25,278 nt of DNA from the NCBI GenBank assembly GCA_905215205.1, contig CAJMPK010000008.1, positions 1-25,278 of the forward strand, given 5' to 3'. Shown in pieces: positions 13,376-21,655 of this stretch (within the stretch, counting starts at the first letter, position 1; each line of letters opens with the position of its first letter). Position numbers and translations under genes: made by a program. The stretch comes from an uncultured bacterium. Its GTDB lineage: Bacteria > Actinomycetota > Coriobacteriia > Coriobacteriales > Coriobacteriaceae. A model generated the notes under the pieces. That model saw nothing but the letters and a program-made list of their open reading frames with translations. It was not told the origin of the DNA and did no database searches.

Positions 13376-14989
13376 TTAAAACGCTACGTTGCCAAACTCC
13401 GACAGGATAAGGTCGGGATTGTGGTCGGTTGCCCAATCAACGTTCCACGGGCTCGTGAACAGCAGCAGCTTGCCGCCGCGCATGTCCTCGACGCGCAGCG
13501 TGTCGCGCGTGAGCGAAAGGCCCGGGATATCGATGGTATCGGGGTCGTTCTGGATCCAGCGGATGTCCGTATAGGGCAGCGGCTGGCGACGAACCTCAAC
13601 ACGGTACTCGGCCTTGAGGCGGCGCTCGAGTACCTCAAACTGCAGCACGCCGACCACGCCCACGATGACGCTCTCCATGCCGGCACCCAGCTCGCGGAAG
13701 ATCTGGATGGCGCCCTCCTGGGCAAGCTCCTCCATGCCCTTGACGAACTGCTTGCGCTTGAGCGTGTCGACCTGTGTAATGCGAGCGAACATCTCGGGGG
13801 CAAACGTCGGGATCTGCGGATACTGCACGTGGCGCTTGCCGGAGCACACGGTGTCGCCGATGCTAAAGATACCCGGATCGAACAGGCCCACGATATCGCC
13901 CGCGTACGCCTCGTCCACGATGGCGCGGTCGTCGGCCATCATCGACGTGCCCGTGGCAAGCTTAAGCTTGCGGTTGCCCTGCACGTGGAAGGCATCCATG
14001 CCGCGCTCGAACTTACCCGAGCAAATGCGCACAAAGGCGATGCGGTCGCGGTGGTTCTTGTCCATGTTGGCTTGGATCTTAAACACAAAGCCGCTAAAGT
14101 CGTCGCGGCAGGGATCGACCGGCTCGCTGGTGAGCGTATCGGTATAGGCGCGCGGCGTCGGGGCCAGACGCAGAAACTCCTTGAGGAAGGGCTCCACGCC
14201 AAAGTTGGTGAGCGCCGAGCCAAAGAACGCCGGGCTTAGCTTGCCGCAGGCCACGGCATCCAAGTCGAGCTCGTCGCCGGCACCATCGAGCAGCTCGATG
14301 TCGTCCATCAGGTTCTTATGGTTCTCCTCGCCGATGAGCTCGTCCATAGCGGGGTCGCCCAGCTCGGCCTCGACCTCGGCGACCTTCTTGGTGGCGTTGG
14401 CGTGGCCGTCGCCCTCAAAGGCGATAACGCGGCGGGTCTGACGATCGAACACGCCACGGAAGTTGCGGCCGCTGCCGATCGGCCAGTTCATAGGATACGT
14501 ATTGATGCCCAGGACGTTCTCGATCTCTTCCATGAGCTCAAACGGATCGCGAGCCTCGTGGTCGAGCTTGTTCACAAAGGTGAAGATGGGAATATGGCGC
14601 AGCGTACAGACCTTAAAGAGCTTTTTGGTCTGGGCCTCGACGCCCTTGGCACCGTCGATGACCATGACAGCGGCGTCGGCGGCCATAAGGGTACGGTAGG
14701 TATCCTCCGAGAAGTCCTGGTGACCGGGTGTATCGAGGATGTTGACGCAGGCGCCGTTGTAGGTGAACTGCAGCACCGAGGAGGTAACGGAGATACCACG
14801 CTCCTTCTCGATGTCCATCCAGTCCGAGACGGCATGCTTGGCCGAGCTCTTGCCCTTGACCGAGCCGGCGGTCTGAATGCTGCCGGTATAGAGCAGCAGC
14901 TTCTCAGTCAGTGTGGTCTTACCGGCGTCCGGGTGGCTGATGATCGCGAATGTGCGGCGCGACGAGATTTCATCCGACAGGCTTGCCAT
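13376..14989 (-). CDS. prfC: peptide chain release factor 3
   Basis: A 537-residue GTPase that removes RF1/RF2 from the ribosome after termination. It begins MASLSDEISSRRTFAIISHP as RF3 proteins do. G1 is SHPDAGKTTLTEK, switch I contains DIEKERGISVTSSV, G3 is DTPGHQDFSEDTYRTL, and G4 is NKLDHEARDP; the RF3-typical WPIGSGRNFRGVFDR and FAPEMFARI follow. The length is normal for RF3 (about 530). ATG at 14989 is chosen because AAAGGA lies 5 nt before it; an upstream in-frame ATG at 15016 lacks this. A TACAAT -10-like hexamer is at 15037-15042 on the minus strand. It is 156 bp upstream of the transporter operon, which has its own promoter. Confidence 0.95.
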   Translation of the reverse strand: MASLSDEISSRRTFAIISHPDAGKTTLTEKLLLYTGSIQTAGSVKGKSSAKHAVSDWMDIEKERGISVTSSVLQFTYNGACVNILDTPGHQDFSEDTYRTLMAADAAVMVIDGAKGVEAQTKKLFKVCTLRHIPIFTFVNKLDHEARDPFELMEEIENVLGINTYPMNWPIGSGRNFRGVFDRQTRRVIAFEGDGHANATKKVAEVEAELGDPAMDELIGEENHKNLMDDIELLDGAGDELDLDAVACGKLSPAFFGSALTNFGVEPFLKEFLRLAPTPRAYTDTLTSEPVDPCRDDFSGFVFKIQANMDKNHRDRIAFVRICSGKFERGMDAFHVQGNRKLKLATGTSMMADDRAIVDEAYAGDIVGLFDPGIFSIGDTVCSGKRHVQYPQIPTFAPEMFARITQVDTLKRKQFVKGMEELAQEGAIQIFRELGAGMESVIVGVVGVLQFEVLERRLKAEYRVEVRRQPLPYTDIRWIQNDPDTIDIPGLSLTRDTLRVEDMRGGKLLLFTSPWNVDWATDHNPDLILSEFGNVAF

Positions 14990-15074
14990 GCGGATCCTTT
15001 CTTGCATTGAGTGCATTACGTCGTTGTAACCGCACTATTGTAGCCGCGAAATCTCGCTCTAGGGCGCCTATCAG

Positions 15075-15124
15075 GACAAATTCATCAGTTGGGACCTGGG
15101 TAGCCGGCCCAATCCGAATTTGTC
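15075..15124. repeat. REP-like palindrome E, nested hairpin
   Basis: Outer arms GACAAATTC (15075-15083) and GAATTTGTC (15116-15124) are perfect 9-bp complements. Inside, GTTGGG and CCCAAT pair around a 14-nt loop. The inner part contains GTTGGGACCTGGG, so GGGAC is present again. It lies between the prfC start and the GntR promoter. Confidence 0.6.
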
Positions 15125-15126
15125 TC

Positions 15127-15177
15127 TTGCGTAACTGTGCATAGTGTATATATACTGTGCTTACCGGTTATATACAC
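15127..15177 (+). promoter_or_regulatory. promoter and inverted-repeat operator of the GntR-ABC operon
   Basis: TTGCGT (15127-15132) and TATACT (15151-15156) with an 18-bp spacer make a plausible promoter. GTGTATATA (15144-15152) and TATATACAC (15169-15177) are perfect inverted 9-mers 16 bp apart, spanning the -10 and start region, as expected for an autorepressing YtrA-type regulator. The ribosome binding site and GTG start follow. Confidence 0.5.
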
Positions 15178-15204
15178 GTGTAGCCCATCAGCTAAGGAGC
15201 CGCT

Positions 15205-15585
15205 GTGGACATCATCCTATCCAATTCGAGCGACAAGCCCATCTACGAGCAGATAACCTCGCAAGTCAAAGCTCAGATCTTATCGGGCACGCTCACCGCG
15301 GGAGCCAAACTCCCCAGTATCCGTGCACTCGCGAGCGATCTTGGCGTGAGCGTCATCACCACCAAGCGCGCCTACGCCGACCTGGAGCAGCTCGGGTTTA
15401 TCTGCACCGTGCAGGGCAAGGGCTGCTTTGTCGCCGAGGGCAACCAGGAGCTTTTGCGCGAAAACCAGCTCTGCCATATCGAAGAGCTACTTGCGAAAGC
15501 GGCGAGCCAAGCCGAAGCCCTGGGCGTCACGCGCGACAAACTGCACGAGATGCTCGACCTGGTAGCCCCCGAAACCATGCAGTAG
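15205..15585 (+). CDS. GntR-family regulator, YtrA subfamily
   Basis: A 126-residue protein. The GntR winged HTH occupies about 9-78, containing PIYEQITSQVKAQILSGTL and the signature AKLPSIRALASDLGVSVITTKRAYADLEQLGF. The short C-terminal part (about 45 residues) is helical and is the small dimerisation tail of YtrA-type proteins, with no effector domain. YtrA regulators usually repress an adjacent ABC transporter operon, and here two ABC genes follow directly (23 bp, then a 4-nt overlap). The start is GTG at 15205 with AAGGAG 5 nt upstream. It likely represses its own operon through the inverted repeat at 15144-15177, released by an antibiotic- or envelope-related signal (family knowledge). 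Confidence 0.93.
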   Translation: MDIILSNSSDKPIYEQITSQVKAQILSGTLTAGAKLPSIRALASDLGVSVITTKRAYADLEQLGFICTVQGKGCFVAEGNQELLRENQLCHIEELLAKAASQAEALGVTRDKLHEMLDLVAPETMQ

Positions 15586-15608
15586 CCATCTGCAAGAAAG
15601 GCTATACC

Positions 15609-16490
15609 ATGCAAAATTTGCTAGAACTCAAAGGTGTCTCGCGCCGTGTGAGCGACCGTTTTTCGCTGCGTGATGTCACGCTTGCCGTGGAGCCTGGCCA
15701 GATCGTCGGCTTTGTTGGTGCCAACGGTGCCGGCAAAACAACGACGATTCGAGCTGCTCTCGGGCTTGTAAAGCTCGATGCCGGCGAAGTGCACCTGTTT
15801 GGGCAGCGCTGCGGCGCCGACGCGCCCGATGAAACGCAGCGCCATCTACGCTCCCGCGTCGGTCTTGTCCTGGACACGTGCCCCTTCCCCTCCACGCTCA
15901 AGGTGGGCCAGATCGAGTCGCTCGTAGGCCCGGCGTACCCCACGTGGGACCGCGAAACGTTCGCCGGATTCATCAACCGATTTGGCCTCGATCCCAAGAC
16001 AAAGGTCAAGGACCTCTCCCGCGGCATGGGCATGAAACTGCAGCTTGCCTGTGCACTCAGCCACAATGCCAAGCTGCTCGTTTTGGACGAGGCCACCGCG
16101 GGCCTCGATCCCATGGCACGCGAGGAACTGCTCGATGAGCTACTCGCCTTTGTTTCTGACGGTCAGTGCAGTGTGCTGCTCTCGAGCCACATTACGTCTG
16201 ATCTCGATCGCGCCGCCGACCGCGTCATCTGCATCGATAACGGCTCGATTGTGTTTGACCTGCCGCGCGAGGACATTACCGACCGCGCTGGCATCGCCCA
16301 CTGCACCCAAGCGCAGGCCGCCGAGCTTATGGCTTGCGTCGAAGGCGCCCGTGCCGTCCACCACGCCTATAGCGTGGACGTGCTCGTGCCCAACCGTCGC
16401 GAAACGCTCGAGGCCTTCCCCGAGATTCCCTGCGATCGGGCAACCATTGATGACTATCTGCGCCTCATACTGAAAGGGGCTTCGAAATGA
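15609..16490 (+). CDS. ABC transporter ATP-binding protein
   Basis: A 293-residue ABC ATPase. Walker A GANGAGKT is at about 38-45, the signature LSRGMGMKLQLA at about 137-148 (LSRGM instead of LSGGQ, typical of this export subfamily), Walker B LLVLDEA at about 157-163, the D-loop AGLDP just after, and the switch His in SSHI. The sequence VGPAYPTWDRETFAGFINRFGLDPKTKV between Walker A and the signature is the YtrB/YxlF-like helical part. It powers export by the membrane protein encoded next. The ATG at 15609 has AAAGG 8 nt upstream; the frame continues upstream without a better start. The stop overlaps the start of the permease gene (ATGA). Confidence 0.93.
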   Translation: MQNLLELKGVSRRVSDRFSLRDVTLAVEPGQIVGFVGANGAGKTTTIRAALGLVKLDAGEVHLFGQRCGADAPDETQRHLRSRVGLVLDTCPFPSTLKVGQIESLVGPAYPTWDRETFAGFINRFGLDPKTKVKDLSRGMGMKLQLACALSHNAKLLVLDEATAGLDPMAREELLDELLAFVSDGQCSVLLSSHITSDLDRAADRVICIDNGSIVFDLPREDITDRAGIAHCTQAQAAELMACVEGARAVHHAYSVDVLVPNRRETLEAFPEIPCDRATIDDYLRLILKGASK

Positions 16491-17185
16491 AACGTGCCTT
16501 TATGTCCGAGCTCGCCATCGTTCGCACGCTCATCCCGAGCATCGCGGGCGTCGGCCTGTTCATATTCGTCGTATTGACCCTTGCCAACGCGACAGACGGC
16601 GATTCCGGCATGAGCGCCGGCGCCTGTGCGGTCAGCGCAATGTCGCCCATCATAATCATGAACTCGCTAGCTGGCTACGATAACCAAAACGGCTGGGAGC
16701 GTTATCGAGCAACGTTGCCCTTCTCGCGCAAAGACATTATTTGCGCACGCTACCTGTGCATCGTTGTCTTCTCGGTCGTCATGGCATGCGCGGCTACGCT
16801 TCTGAACATCCTCGCCCTTCCGCTCTTCGACCCCATGGGCATCCCTTCGACATGCCAGACGATCTTTGAAATCGCAACCGCCTCGGCGGCATCGATGCTC
16901 ATCTCCCTCATGATGGTATTCTTGACACAGCCGCTGTTCTTCCGATTTGGACACATGGAGGCGCTGCGCCTATCCCTTGGCCTGTTTGCCCTGTTTGGCT
17001 GCGGCACCATGGCAATGCTGAGTTCCTCCAACCCCATCAGCAACTGGCTCATGTCGATTGCCTGGGCGAATCCCGATCCCGCCGTCCTTGGCTGTCTGTG
17101 CGCAGGAATTGCCGTACTGGCCCTCGTGCTATGTGCAATCAGCTGCACCATCAGCATCAAGGTCTATCGAGCACGCGACCTGTAA
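16487..17185 (+). CDS. ABC-2-type permease
   Basis: A 232-residue membrane protein with about six helices, matching the ABC-2 permease type found in GntR-linked exporters. Segments include about 13-33 (TLIPSIAGVGLFIFVVLTLA), 47-61 (CAVSAMSPIIIMNSL), 85-110, 128-148 (ATASAASMLISLMMVFL), 160-177 and 196-224. The soluble loop YDNQNGWERYRATLPFSRKDIICARYL after helix 2 is the typical coupling region (…LPFSRK-.…ARYL) seen in this family. It forms a transporter with the ATPase encoded upstream (4-nt overlap), so the operon is regulator-ATPase-permease. The exported substrate is unknown; peptide antibiotics are a common substrate in related YtrA-linked systems. Confidence 0.9.
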   Translation: MKRAFMSELAIVRTLIPSIAGVGLFIFVVLTLANATDGDSGMSAGACAVSAMSPIIIMNSLAGYDNQNGWERYRATLPFSRKDIICARYLCIVVFSVVMACAATLLNILALPLFDPMGIPSTCQTIFEIATASAASMLISLMMVFLTQPLFFRFGHMEALRLSLGLFALFGCGTMAMLSSSNPISNWLMSIAWANPDPAVLGCLCAGIAVLALVLCAISCTISIKVYRARDL

Positions 17186-17458
17186 TCGACAGCTAAAGGG
17201 CTTGGGCGGCACCCCACCTCATTTACTAGATAAGAAGAAGCAGCAACAACGTCGCTACCACCCTTCACGACATGCCGTTTAGATCTCGGCAACCAAAGAG
17301 AAGCCGACAGCATATCTTCGATTCGAGCCTTAACCAAATGCCCTCTCGAACTATGGCCCCTGTCTCACCACAGCGATATCAAAGCTTCATGGCGGGACGG
17401 TATCATCGGACGAGCGCCGTAATCTGGCGCGGTCGTTCTTTGGGGAGGCATTTCACCC
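17186..17458. other. 273-bp intergenic region
   Basis: A TATCAT -10-like hexamer at 17401-17406 without a good -35 and a GGGGAGG ribosome binding site at 17441-17448 belong to the downstream transporter gene. No gene, RNA or clear terminator is seen. It is less GC-rich than the neighbouring genes. Confidence 0.35.
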
Positions 17459-18334
17459 GTGTCGTGGGTCGCAGCAGCATTTGTGTCGGCTTTCTTTGCC
17501 GGCATCACATCTATCCTGGCCAAATGCGGCATCAAGCAGACCGACTCCGATGTCGCGACGGCCATTCGCACCTGCGTGGTGCTCGTTTTCGCCTGGGCAA
17601 TGGCGGGCATTTCTGGATCCATTGGAACCATTGGCAGCATCGAATCCAGATCCTGGCTCTTTCTCGTCCTCTCGGGACTCGCTACCGGCGCTTCGTGGAT
17701 CTGTTACTTTAAGGCGTTGAGCATCGGAGACGTCAATAAGGTCGTACCGGTCGACAAGATGAGCACCGTGCTCGCCGCGCTGATCGCCATCGTGCTTTTT
17801 GGCGAGACGAGCAACCTTGCGGTTAAGCTCGTGGGAACCGCCGTCATTACCCTCGGCACGTTTTTAATGACCGAGAAGCAGCAATCCGCCGGACCCGAGC
17901 AGCAGCAAGACCGGACCTGGCTCGCTTACGCCCTCGGCGCCGCCGTGTTCGCGGCACTCACCTCCGTCCTCGCCAAGATCGGCATCGAAGGCGTCGAGTC
18001 AAACCTGGCCACGGCAATCCGCACCTGCGTGGTACTGGTTATGGCATGGGCAATCGTGGCAGCCAAGGGAAAACTGGAGCAGGTCGCGCACGCTGACCGG
18101 CGCGAACTCACATTTCTCGCAACATCCGGCATCGCGACCGGAGCATCGTGGCTGCTCTATTACTATGCCATCGCTGCAGGCCAGGTGAGTGTCGTGGTGC
18201 AGATCGACAAACTATCGATTGTCGTATCGGTACTATTTGCGCGCTTGGCATTCAACGAAAAACTCTCACGACGCAGCGCCATCGGTCTCGCCCTCATCGT
18301 CCTGGGCACCGCCGCGCTCGCAGTTTGGAAGTAG
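17459..18334 (+). CDS. EamA/DMT-family transporter with two near-duplicate halves
   Basis: A 291-residue protein with about ten helices. Both halves repeat the same segments: ATAIRTCVVLVFAWAM (about 34-49) and ATAIRTCVVLVMAWAI (about 185-200), and LATGASWICYFKAL and IATGASWLLYYYAI, then VDKMS and IDKLS. The first half is about 1-140 and the second from about 155. This is far more similar than usual for EamA repeats and suggests a duplication of a 140-residue unit. The start is GTG at 17459 with GGGGAGG about 10 nt upstream. DMT transporters move small metabolites; the substrate is unknown. It is convergent with the EFR1-type gene 15 bp away. Confidence 0.9.
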   Translation: MSWVAAAFVSAFFAGITSILAKCGIKQTDSDVATAIRTCVVLVFAWAMAGISGSIGTIGSIESRSWLFLVLSGLATGASWICYFKALSIGDVNKVVPVDKMSTVLAALIAIVLFGETSNLAVKLVGTAVITLGTFLMTEKQQSAGPEQQQDRTWLAYALGAAVFAALTSVLAKIGIEGVESNLATAIRTCVVLVMAWAIVAAKGKLEQVAHADRRELTFLATSGIATGASWLLYYYAIAAGQVSVVVQIDKLSIVVSVLFARLAFNEKLSRRSAIGLALIVLGTAALAVWK

Positions 18335-18349
18335 CGCGGCCAGCGGCCG

Positions 18350-19141
18350 CTACATCCTCACACCTGGCTTGGGATGCCTGTACTGACCGTGGGATGCCGT
18401 GCGCTTACCGTGCGAGATGGCAAATTTGGGACAACAGTGCAGGCAACGAAGGCAGGCTGCGCACTCCGGCTTTGTCCAGACGGGAAGGCCGTCTCGCATC
18501 TCAATCGCCGCCATGGGGCAGCGCTTGGCACACAGGCCGCAGCCGATGCAGCGATCGGCATCGACAGCAAACTTGCTCGTCTGTTGCATGCGCGGCAGCC
18601 CAATTGCGTGATACGCGCACGATGCAAACAGAGGCACGCGATGGCGCATCATGTTGCCCGTGCGGCGCGCCCGCACCGCCTCGATCACGGCATCAATCTG
18701 CGCCTCGGCAGCCCTATTGATACCCTCAACCTTTTGAGGGTCAGACAGGTCGAAAACAGGCGTCCAGGTATCGGGCATCTTGACGCTCATCGCCGCATCT
18801 AACTCGAGCCCACGCTCGTGTAGCAGATCGCGGGCGAACTTGGCCGATTGCCCGGTCGTCGAACCATATGTCGAGACATAGAACGTATAGGGGCGCTCGC
18901 CGCCCTTTGTGCCGGCAGCAACCGATAGGTCGACAGTCTTCAAAAACTCGATCATTGGCGTCGGCAAGCCCCAGGCGTATACCGGGGCGACAAACCCCAG
19001 CCGACAGGGGCCTTCCATCACAGCAAGGTGAAGGATCTCGGCATCAAAGCGCTCAATCGACATAACTTTGTCGCTTGTCGCCGCTGCAATGCGACGCGCC
19101 ACATGCTCGCTGTTCCCTGTCGCGCTAAAGTACAGGATCAT
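18350..19141 (-). CDS. EFR1-family flavodoxin-ferredoxin protein
   Basis: A 263-residue fusion. Residues 1 to about 150 form a flavodoxin-like domain beginning MILYFSATGNSEHVARRIA, with the FMN-phosphate loop SATGNS, and GFVAPVYAWGLPTPMIEFL further on. The C-terminus has two [4Fe-4S] motifs, CIGCGLCAKRCP and CAACLRCLHCCP, the classic double-cluster ferredoxin (about 200-250). Such EFR1 proteins transfer electrons between FMN and iron-sulfur clusters; their partners are poorly known. The ATG at 19141 is chosen because the protein then starts with the flavodoxin strand, with AGGGG upstream; the open frame extends further upstream without support. It is 35 bp downstream of the ClC gene on the same strand, probably co-transcribed. 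Confidence 0.88.
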   Translation of the reverse strand: MILYFSATGNSEHVARRIAAATSDKVMSIERFDAEILHLAVMEGPCRLGFVAPVYAWGLPTPMIEFLKTVDLSVAAGTKGGERPYTFYVSTYGSTTGQSAKFARDLLHERGLELDAAMSVKMPDTWTPVFDLSDPQKVEGINRAAEAQIDAVIEAVRARRTGNMMRHRVPLFASCAYHAIGLPRMQQTSKFAVDADRCIGCGLCAKRCPMAAIEMRDGLPVWTKPECAACLRCLHCCPKFAISHGKRTASHGQYRHPKPGVRM

Positions 19142-19176
19142 CTCGTACCCCTGGAATTGACTCGTGAAAAACCACG

Positions 19177-20481
19177 CTACTTGCGCAGCGGCTTGGGCAG
19201 CGGAATACCGGCAGCGATGACGGCGGCGATGATCATACAGACGATGCCTTTGAGCGGAAAACACATAAGCAGCAGGCCCACAACCATGACCGGCTGGCGC
19301 ATGACGGCGCCCATCGTCGATGCCGTGCAGACGGCGACGCAAAAGACCGGATCTGCGCCGGTGAGGATGGCAAGGCCATAGCCCAGACTTACGCCCGAGA
19401 AAATAACCGGGAAGAAGTGGCCGCCGCGCCAGCCCAAGTTGATAAGAGCGGGGGTCAGCATGGCCTTAACAAGACCGGTCGCGATAAGCACACCGGAGGG
19501 AATGGTCAGATAGGTTTCCATGAGCACATCGGCCTGGGTCTCGCCGGCAAACATGGTGTAGGGCAGGACCGTGCCACAGATGGCGAGCGCCAGACCGGCT
19601 AGCATGGCCTTGACGACAGGACGCTCCCCTATTGCATGGGACAGTGCCTCGCTTGCATGCTCGGAGACAAAGTACAGCCAACCGCATACGGTGCCGACCA
19701 ACGCCAGCGGAATGAGCCAGACAAGTTCCAGATTGCCCACCTCGGCGGACTCGAACCTGGGCATGCCCATGCCGCCGCCCACAAGCTGGCCGAGCAGCAG
19801 GTAGGTGCCCAGGCCGCCGGCAATCGCGATGCCGTAGACCACCGTCTTTTGCGCCTTGGGCAACTTGATGGTGATCTCGCCGGACGCGGGCTCATCGTCG
19901 GCGTCTTCGCCCTGGCCGTCGGCGCTACCGGCAAGCGGTACCACAAAGCCAAAGACGGGCGCGGTAAAGAGCGCCGTCAGGGCAGCCTGGGTGCCCAGCA
20001 GCGTGAGCTCCCTAAACTCGGCGCCAAAGCGACGCATGCGGTCGCCGACCCAGCTGCACAGACCCGCGATAACGCCGGTCAGGCCGGCCTCCGGTCCAAT
20101 ACTTCCGCCAAACAGCAGCGGCAGCAATGCCGCGAGCGAAAGCTTGCCCAGGCTGTCGTACGGATAGCGCCCGTCTTGCTTAACCTTAGCCATGACCTGA
20201 TTGAGGTCATCGGTCTTGGTGCCCGTCATCTTTTCGTACAGGCCGATTAACAGGCCGCCCAGCAGGCAGACAAAAAACGGGTACGGCAGAAAGCCAAACG
20301 GACCGCTGGCAAGCTCGGGCGAAGCGACGCCCAGCGCGTGCGGAATCTCGGTCCATAGATAGTCGATACCGTGCTCCATCGCAAAAAAGAACAGCCAGAC
20401 TGCGGCACCCGCGAGTGCGCCGGTCACGGCAACGCTGACCAAAAACAGCGCTCGGTTCGTGGGTTTAGCGAGCTTATCCAT
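19177..20481 (-). CDS. ClC-family chloride/ion channel protein
   Basis: A 434-residue membrane protein of the ClC superfamily with about ten helices. The selectivity motif is GGSIGPEAG at 125-133, in place of GREGP; the residue at the position of the gating glutamate (E148 in E. coli ClC-ec1) is Ile. NLGWRGGHFFPVIFSG near the C-terminus is the second conserved motif (GxFxP-like). An acidic insertion GSADGQGEDADDEPASGE (about 185-202) sits in the middle of the protein. Loss of the gating glutamate resembles the YfeO-like group. A GGGAGG site lies 5 nt before the ATG, and a promoter is predicted at 20521-20547. The EFR1 gene follows 35 bp later. Confidence 0.85.
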   Translation of the reverse strand: MDKLAKPTNRALFLVSVAVTGALAGAAVWLFFFAMEHGIDYLWTEIPHALGVASPELASGPFGFLPYPFFVCLLGGLLIGLYEKMTGTKTDDLNQVMAKVKQDGRYPYDSLGKLSLAALLPLLFGGSIGPEAGLTGVIAGLCSWVGDRMRRFGAEFRELTLLGTQAALTALFTAPVFGFVVPLAGSADGQGEDADDEPASGEITIKLPKAQKTVVYGIAIAGGLGTYLLLGQLVGGGMGMPRFESAEVGNLELVWLIPLALVGTVCGWLYFVSEHASEALSHAIGERPVVKAMLAGLALAICGTVLPYTMFAGETQADVLMETYLTIPSGVLIATGLVKAMLTPALINLGWRGGHFFPVIFSGVSLGYGLAILTGADPVFCVAVCTASTMGAVMRQPVMVVGLLLMCFPLKGIVCMIIAAVIAAGIPLPKPLRK

Positions 20482-20520
20482 CGGGTCCTCCCGCGGTCAA
20501 AGTCGACATAGATACGTTTT

Positions 20521-20547
20521 ATTGTAGAGCGAGTGTGACCCAGTCAA
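20521..20547 (-). promoter_or_regulatory. promoter candidate for the ClC-EFR1 operon
   Basis: On the minus strand TTGACT (20542-20547) and TACAAT (20521-20526) are both 5/6 matches to consensus, with a 15-bp spacer that is shorter than ideal. The leader would be about 33 nt. Confidence 0.45.
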
Positions 20548-20606
20548 GCCAACCGTCTGCGCCGCAAACGGAGCCAACGGGAAGCACGGCGGGACAGGCT
20601 CAAGGC

Positions 20607-21140
20607 TTATCCGTTGATAATTGATGCGATTTCGCGCAGATCCTCGGCAAAGTAAATGCCTTGTTGGCGCTGCGGGCTCGAAAGTCCCTTATCAATCATG
20701 TGCTCGAGCAGCGCCTTAAGGTCATTGTAGTAACCGTCCAAGTTGTACAAGATGCACGGCGCGTCCAAATGCCCCAACGATACCGCGGACATAACCTCGG
20801 CAATCTCCTCGAGCGTGCCCGTGCCGCCCGGAAAGGCAATGAACGCATCGCCGAGCTCGATCATCTTGGCTTTGCGCTCGGCCATATCGCTCGTCACGAT
20901 AAGGTCGTCGATTCCGTCGTGCTGAAACTCGGCCTCGATAAAAAAGCTCGGCTCAACACCCGTCACATGCCCGCCGGCATTAAGCACGCTATCGGCAAGC
21001 GCACCCATCAGGCCCGACTTGGATCCGCCGTACACGAGCGCGTGCCCGTTGGAGCCAATCCAGTTGCCCAGCTCTTGCACCGCAGGCAGAAATGCTGGGT
21101 CGTCACCAACGCTGGCGCCCAGGTATACCGTGATATTCAT
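20607..21140 (-). CDS. LOG-family nucleoside-5'-monophosphate phosphoribohydrolase
   Basis: A 177-residue Rossmann-like protein of the LOG/TIGR00730 family. The nucleotide-binding PGGTGTLEE is at 104-112, MAERKAKM at 86-93 matches the conserved M-x-x-RK motif, and VYGGSKSGLMGALADSVLNAGG is at 37-58. LOG enzymes cleave cytokinin-like or other nucleoside monophosphates to base plus ribose 5-phosphate; in bacteria the physiological substrate is often AMP or unknown. A GAGGGGGA site lies upstream of ATG at 21140. It is encoded 36 bp downstream of the potassium channel gene, likely one transcript. Confidence 0.92.
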   Translation of the reverse strand: MNITVYLGASVGDDPAFLPAVQELGNWIGSNGHALVYGGSKSGLMGALADSVLNAGGHVTGVEPSFFIEAEFQHDGIDDLIVTSDMAERKAKMIELGDAFIAFPGGTGTLEEIAEVMSAVSLGHLDAPCILYNLDGYYNDLKALLEHMIDKGLSSPQRQQGIYFAEDLREIASIING

Positions 21141-21176
21141 ATTCAGTCCCCCTCGTCGTGACGCGCGGCGCCCGTT

Positions 21177-21602
21177 CTAGCGTTGGCGTCGGCGATATTC
21201 GCGCACGCGGCGCGACAGGTCGGCGAGCTCGTCACGACCGAGCTCCTCTAAATGCTCAAGATCGTCCATAAAGCGCGCCATGGTGTCCTTTTGGCGCAGC
21301 TTGATGAGCGTATTGCAGTAGTTCACTGCCACGCCTGTGAGCATAGCGATGTAGAAGATGCTGATAACGCTCAGGATGACGGTAATGGCGCGGGCGACCG
21401 GCGTCTCCGCCGGGATATCACCAAAGCCGATGGTCGAGACGGTCTCAAAGCTAAACCAGAGCCCGTCGCCAAACGTGAGGGTCGTGGGCTCGGACAGCCA
21501 GACAGCCGTTGAGCACAGCAGATAGAAGACGAGAAACAGGCCCGTGATGCGCGCAAAACCAGCCTGGCGTAACACGTCGGCAAGCGTCCTCAACTTGTTC
21601 AT
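21177..21602 (-). CDS. two-helix potassium channel protein
   Basis: A 141-residue protein: TM1 at about 21-37 (LFLVFYLLCSTAVW), the pore loop FGDGLWFSFETVSTIGFGD with selectivity filter TIGFGD at 57-62 (a TVGYGD variant), and TM2 at about 71-93 (AITVILSVISIFYIAMLTG). The C-terminus is a charged helical tail (DDLEHLEELGRDELADLSRRVREYRR), suggesting a coiled-coil tetramerisation. ATG at 21602 is chosen because the protein starts MNKLRTLADVLRQ, with AGGGG upstream; the frame continues upstream without a better start. It is likely co-transcribed with the LOG gene. A palindrome lies in its upstream region. Confidence 0.9.
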   Translation of the reverse strand: MNKLRTLADVLRQAGFARITGLFLVFYLLCSTAVWLSEPTTLTFGDGLWFSFETVSTIGFGDIPAETPVARAITVILSVISIFYIAMLTGVAVNYCNTLIKLRQKDTMARFMDDLEHLEELGRDELADLSRRVREYRRRQR

Positions 21603-21655
21603 CGCGACCCCTTTTCCCAGACGCCCAATCACACTCGCCCGGTATTGTCCCACAA

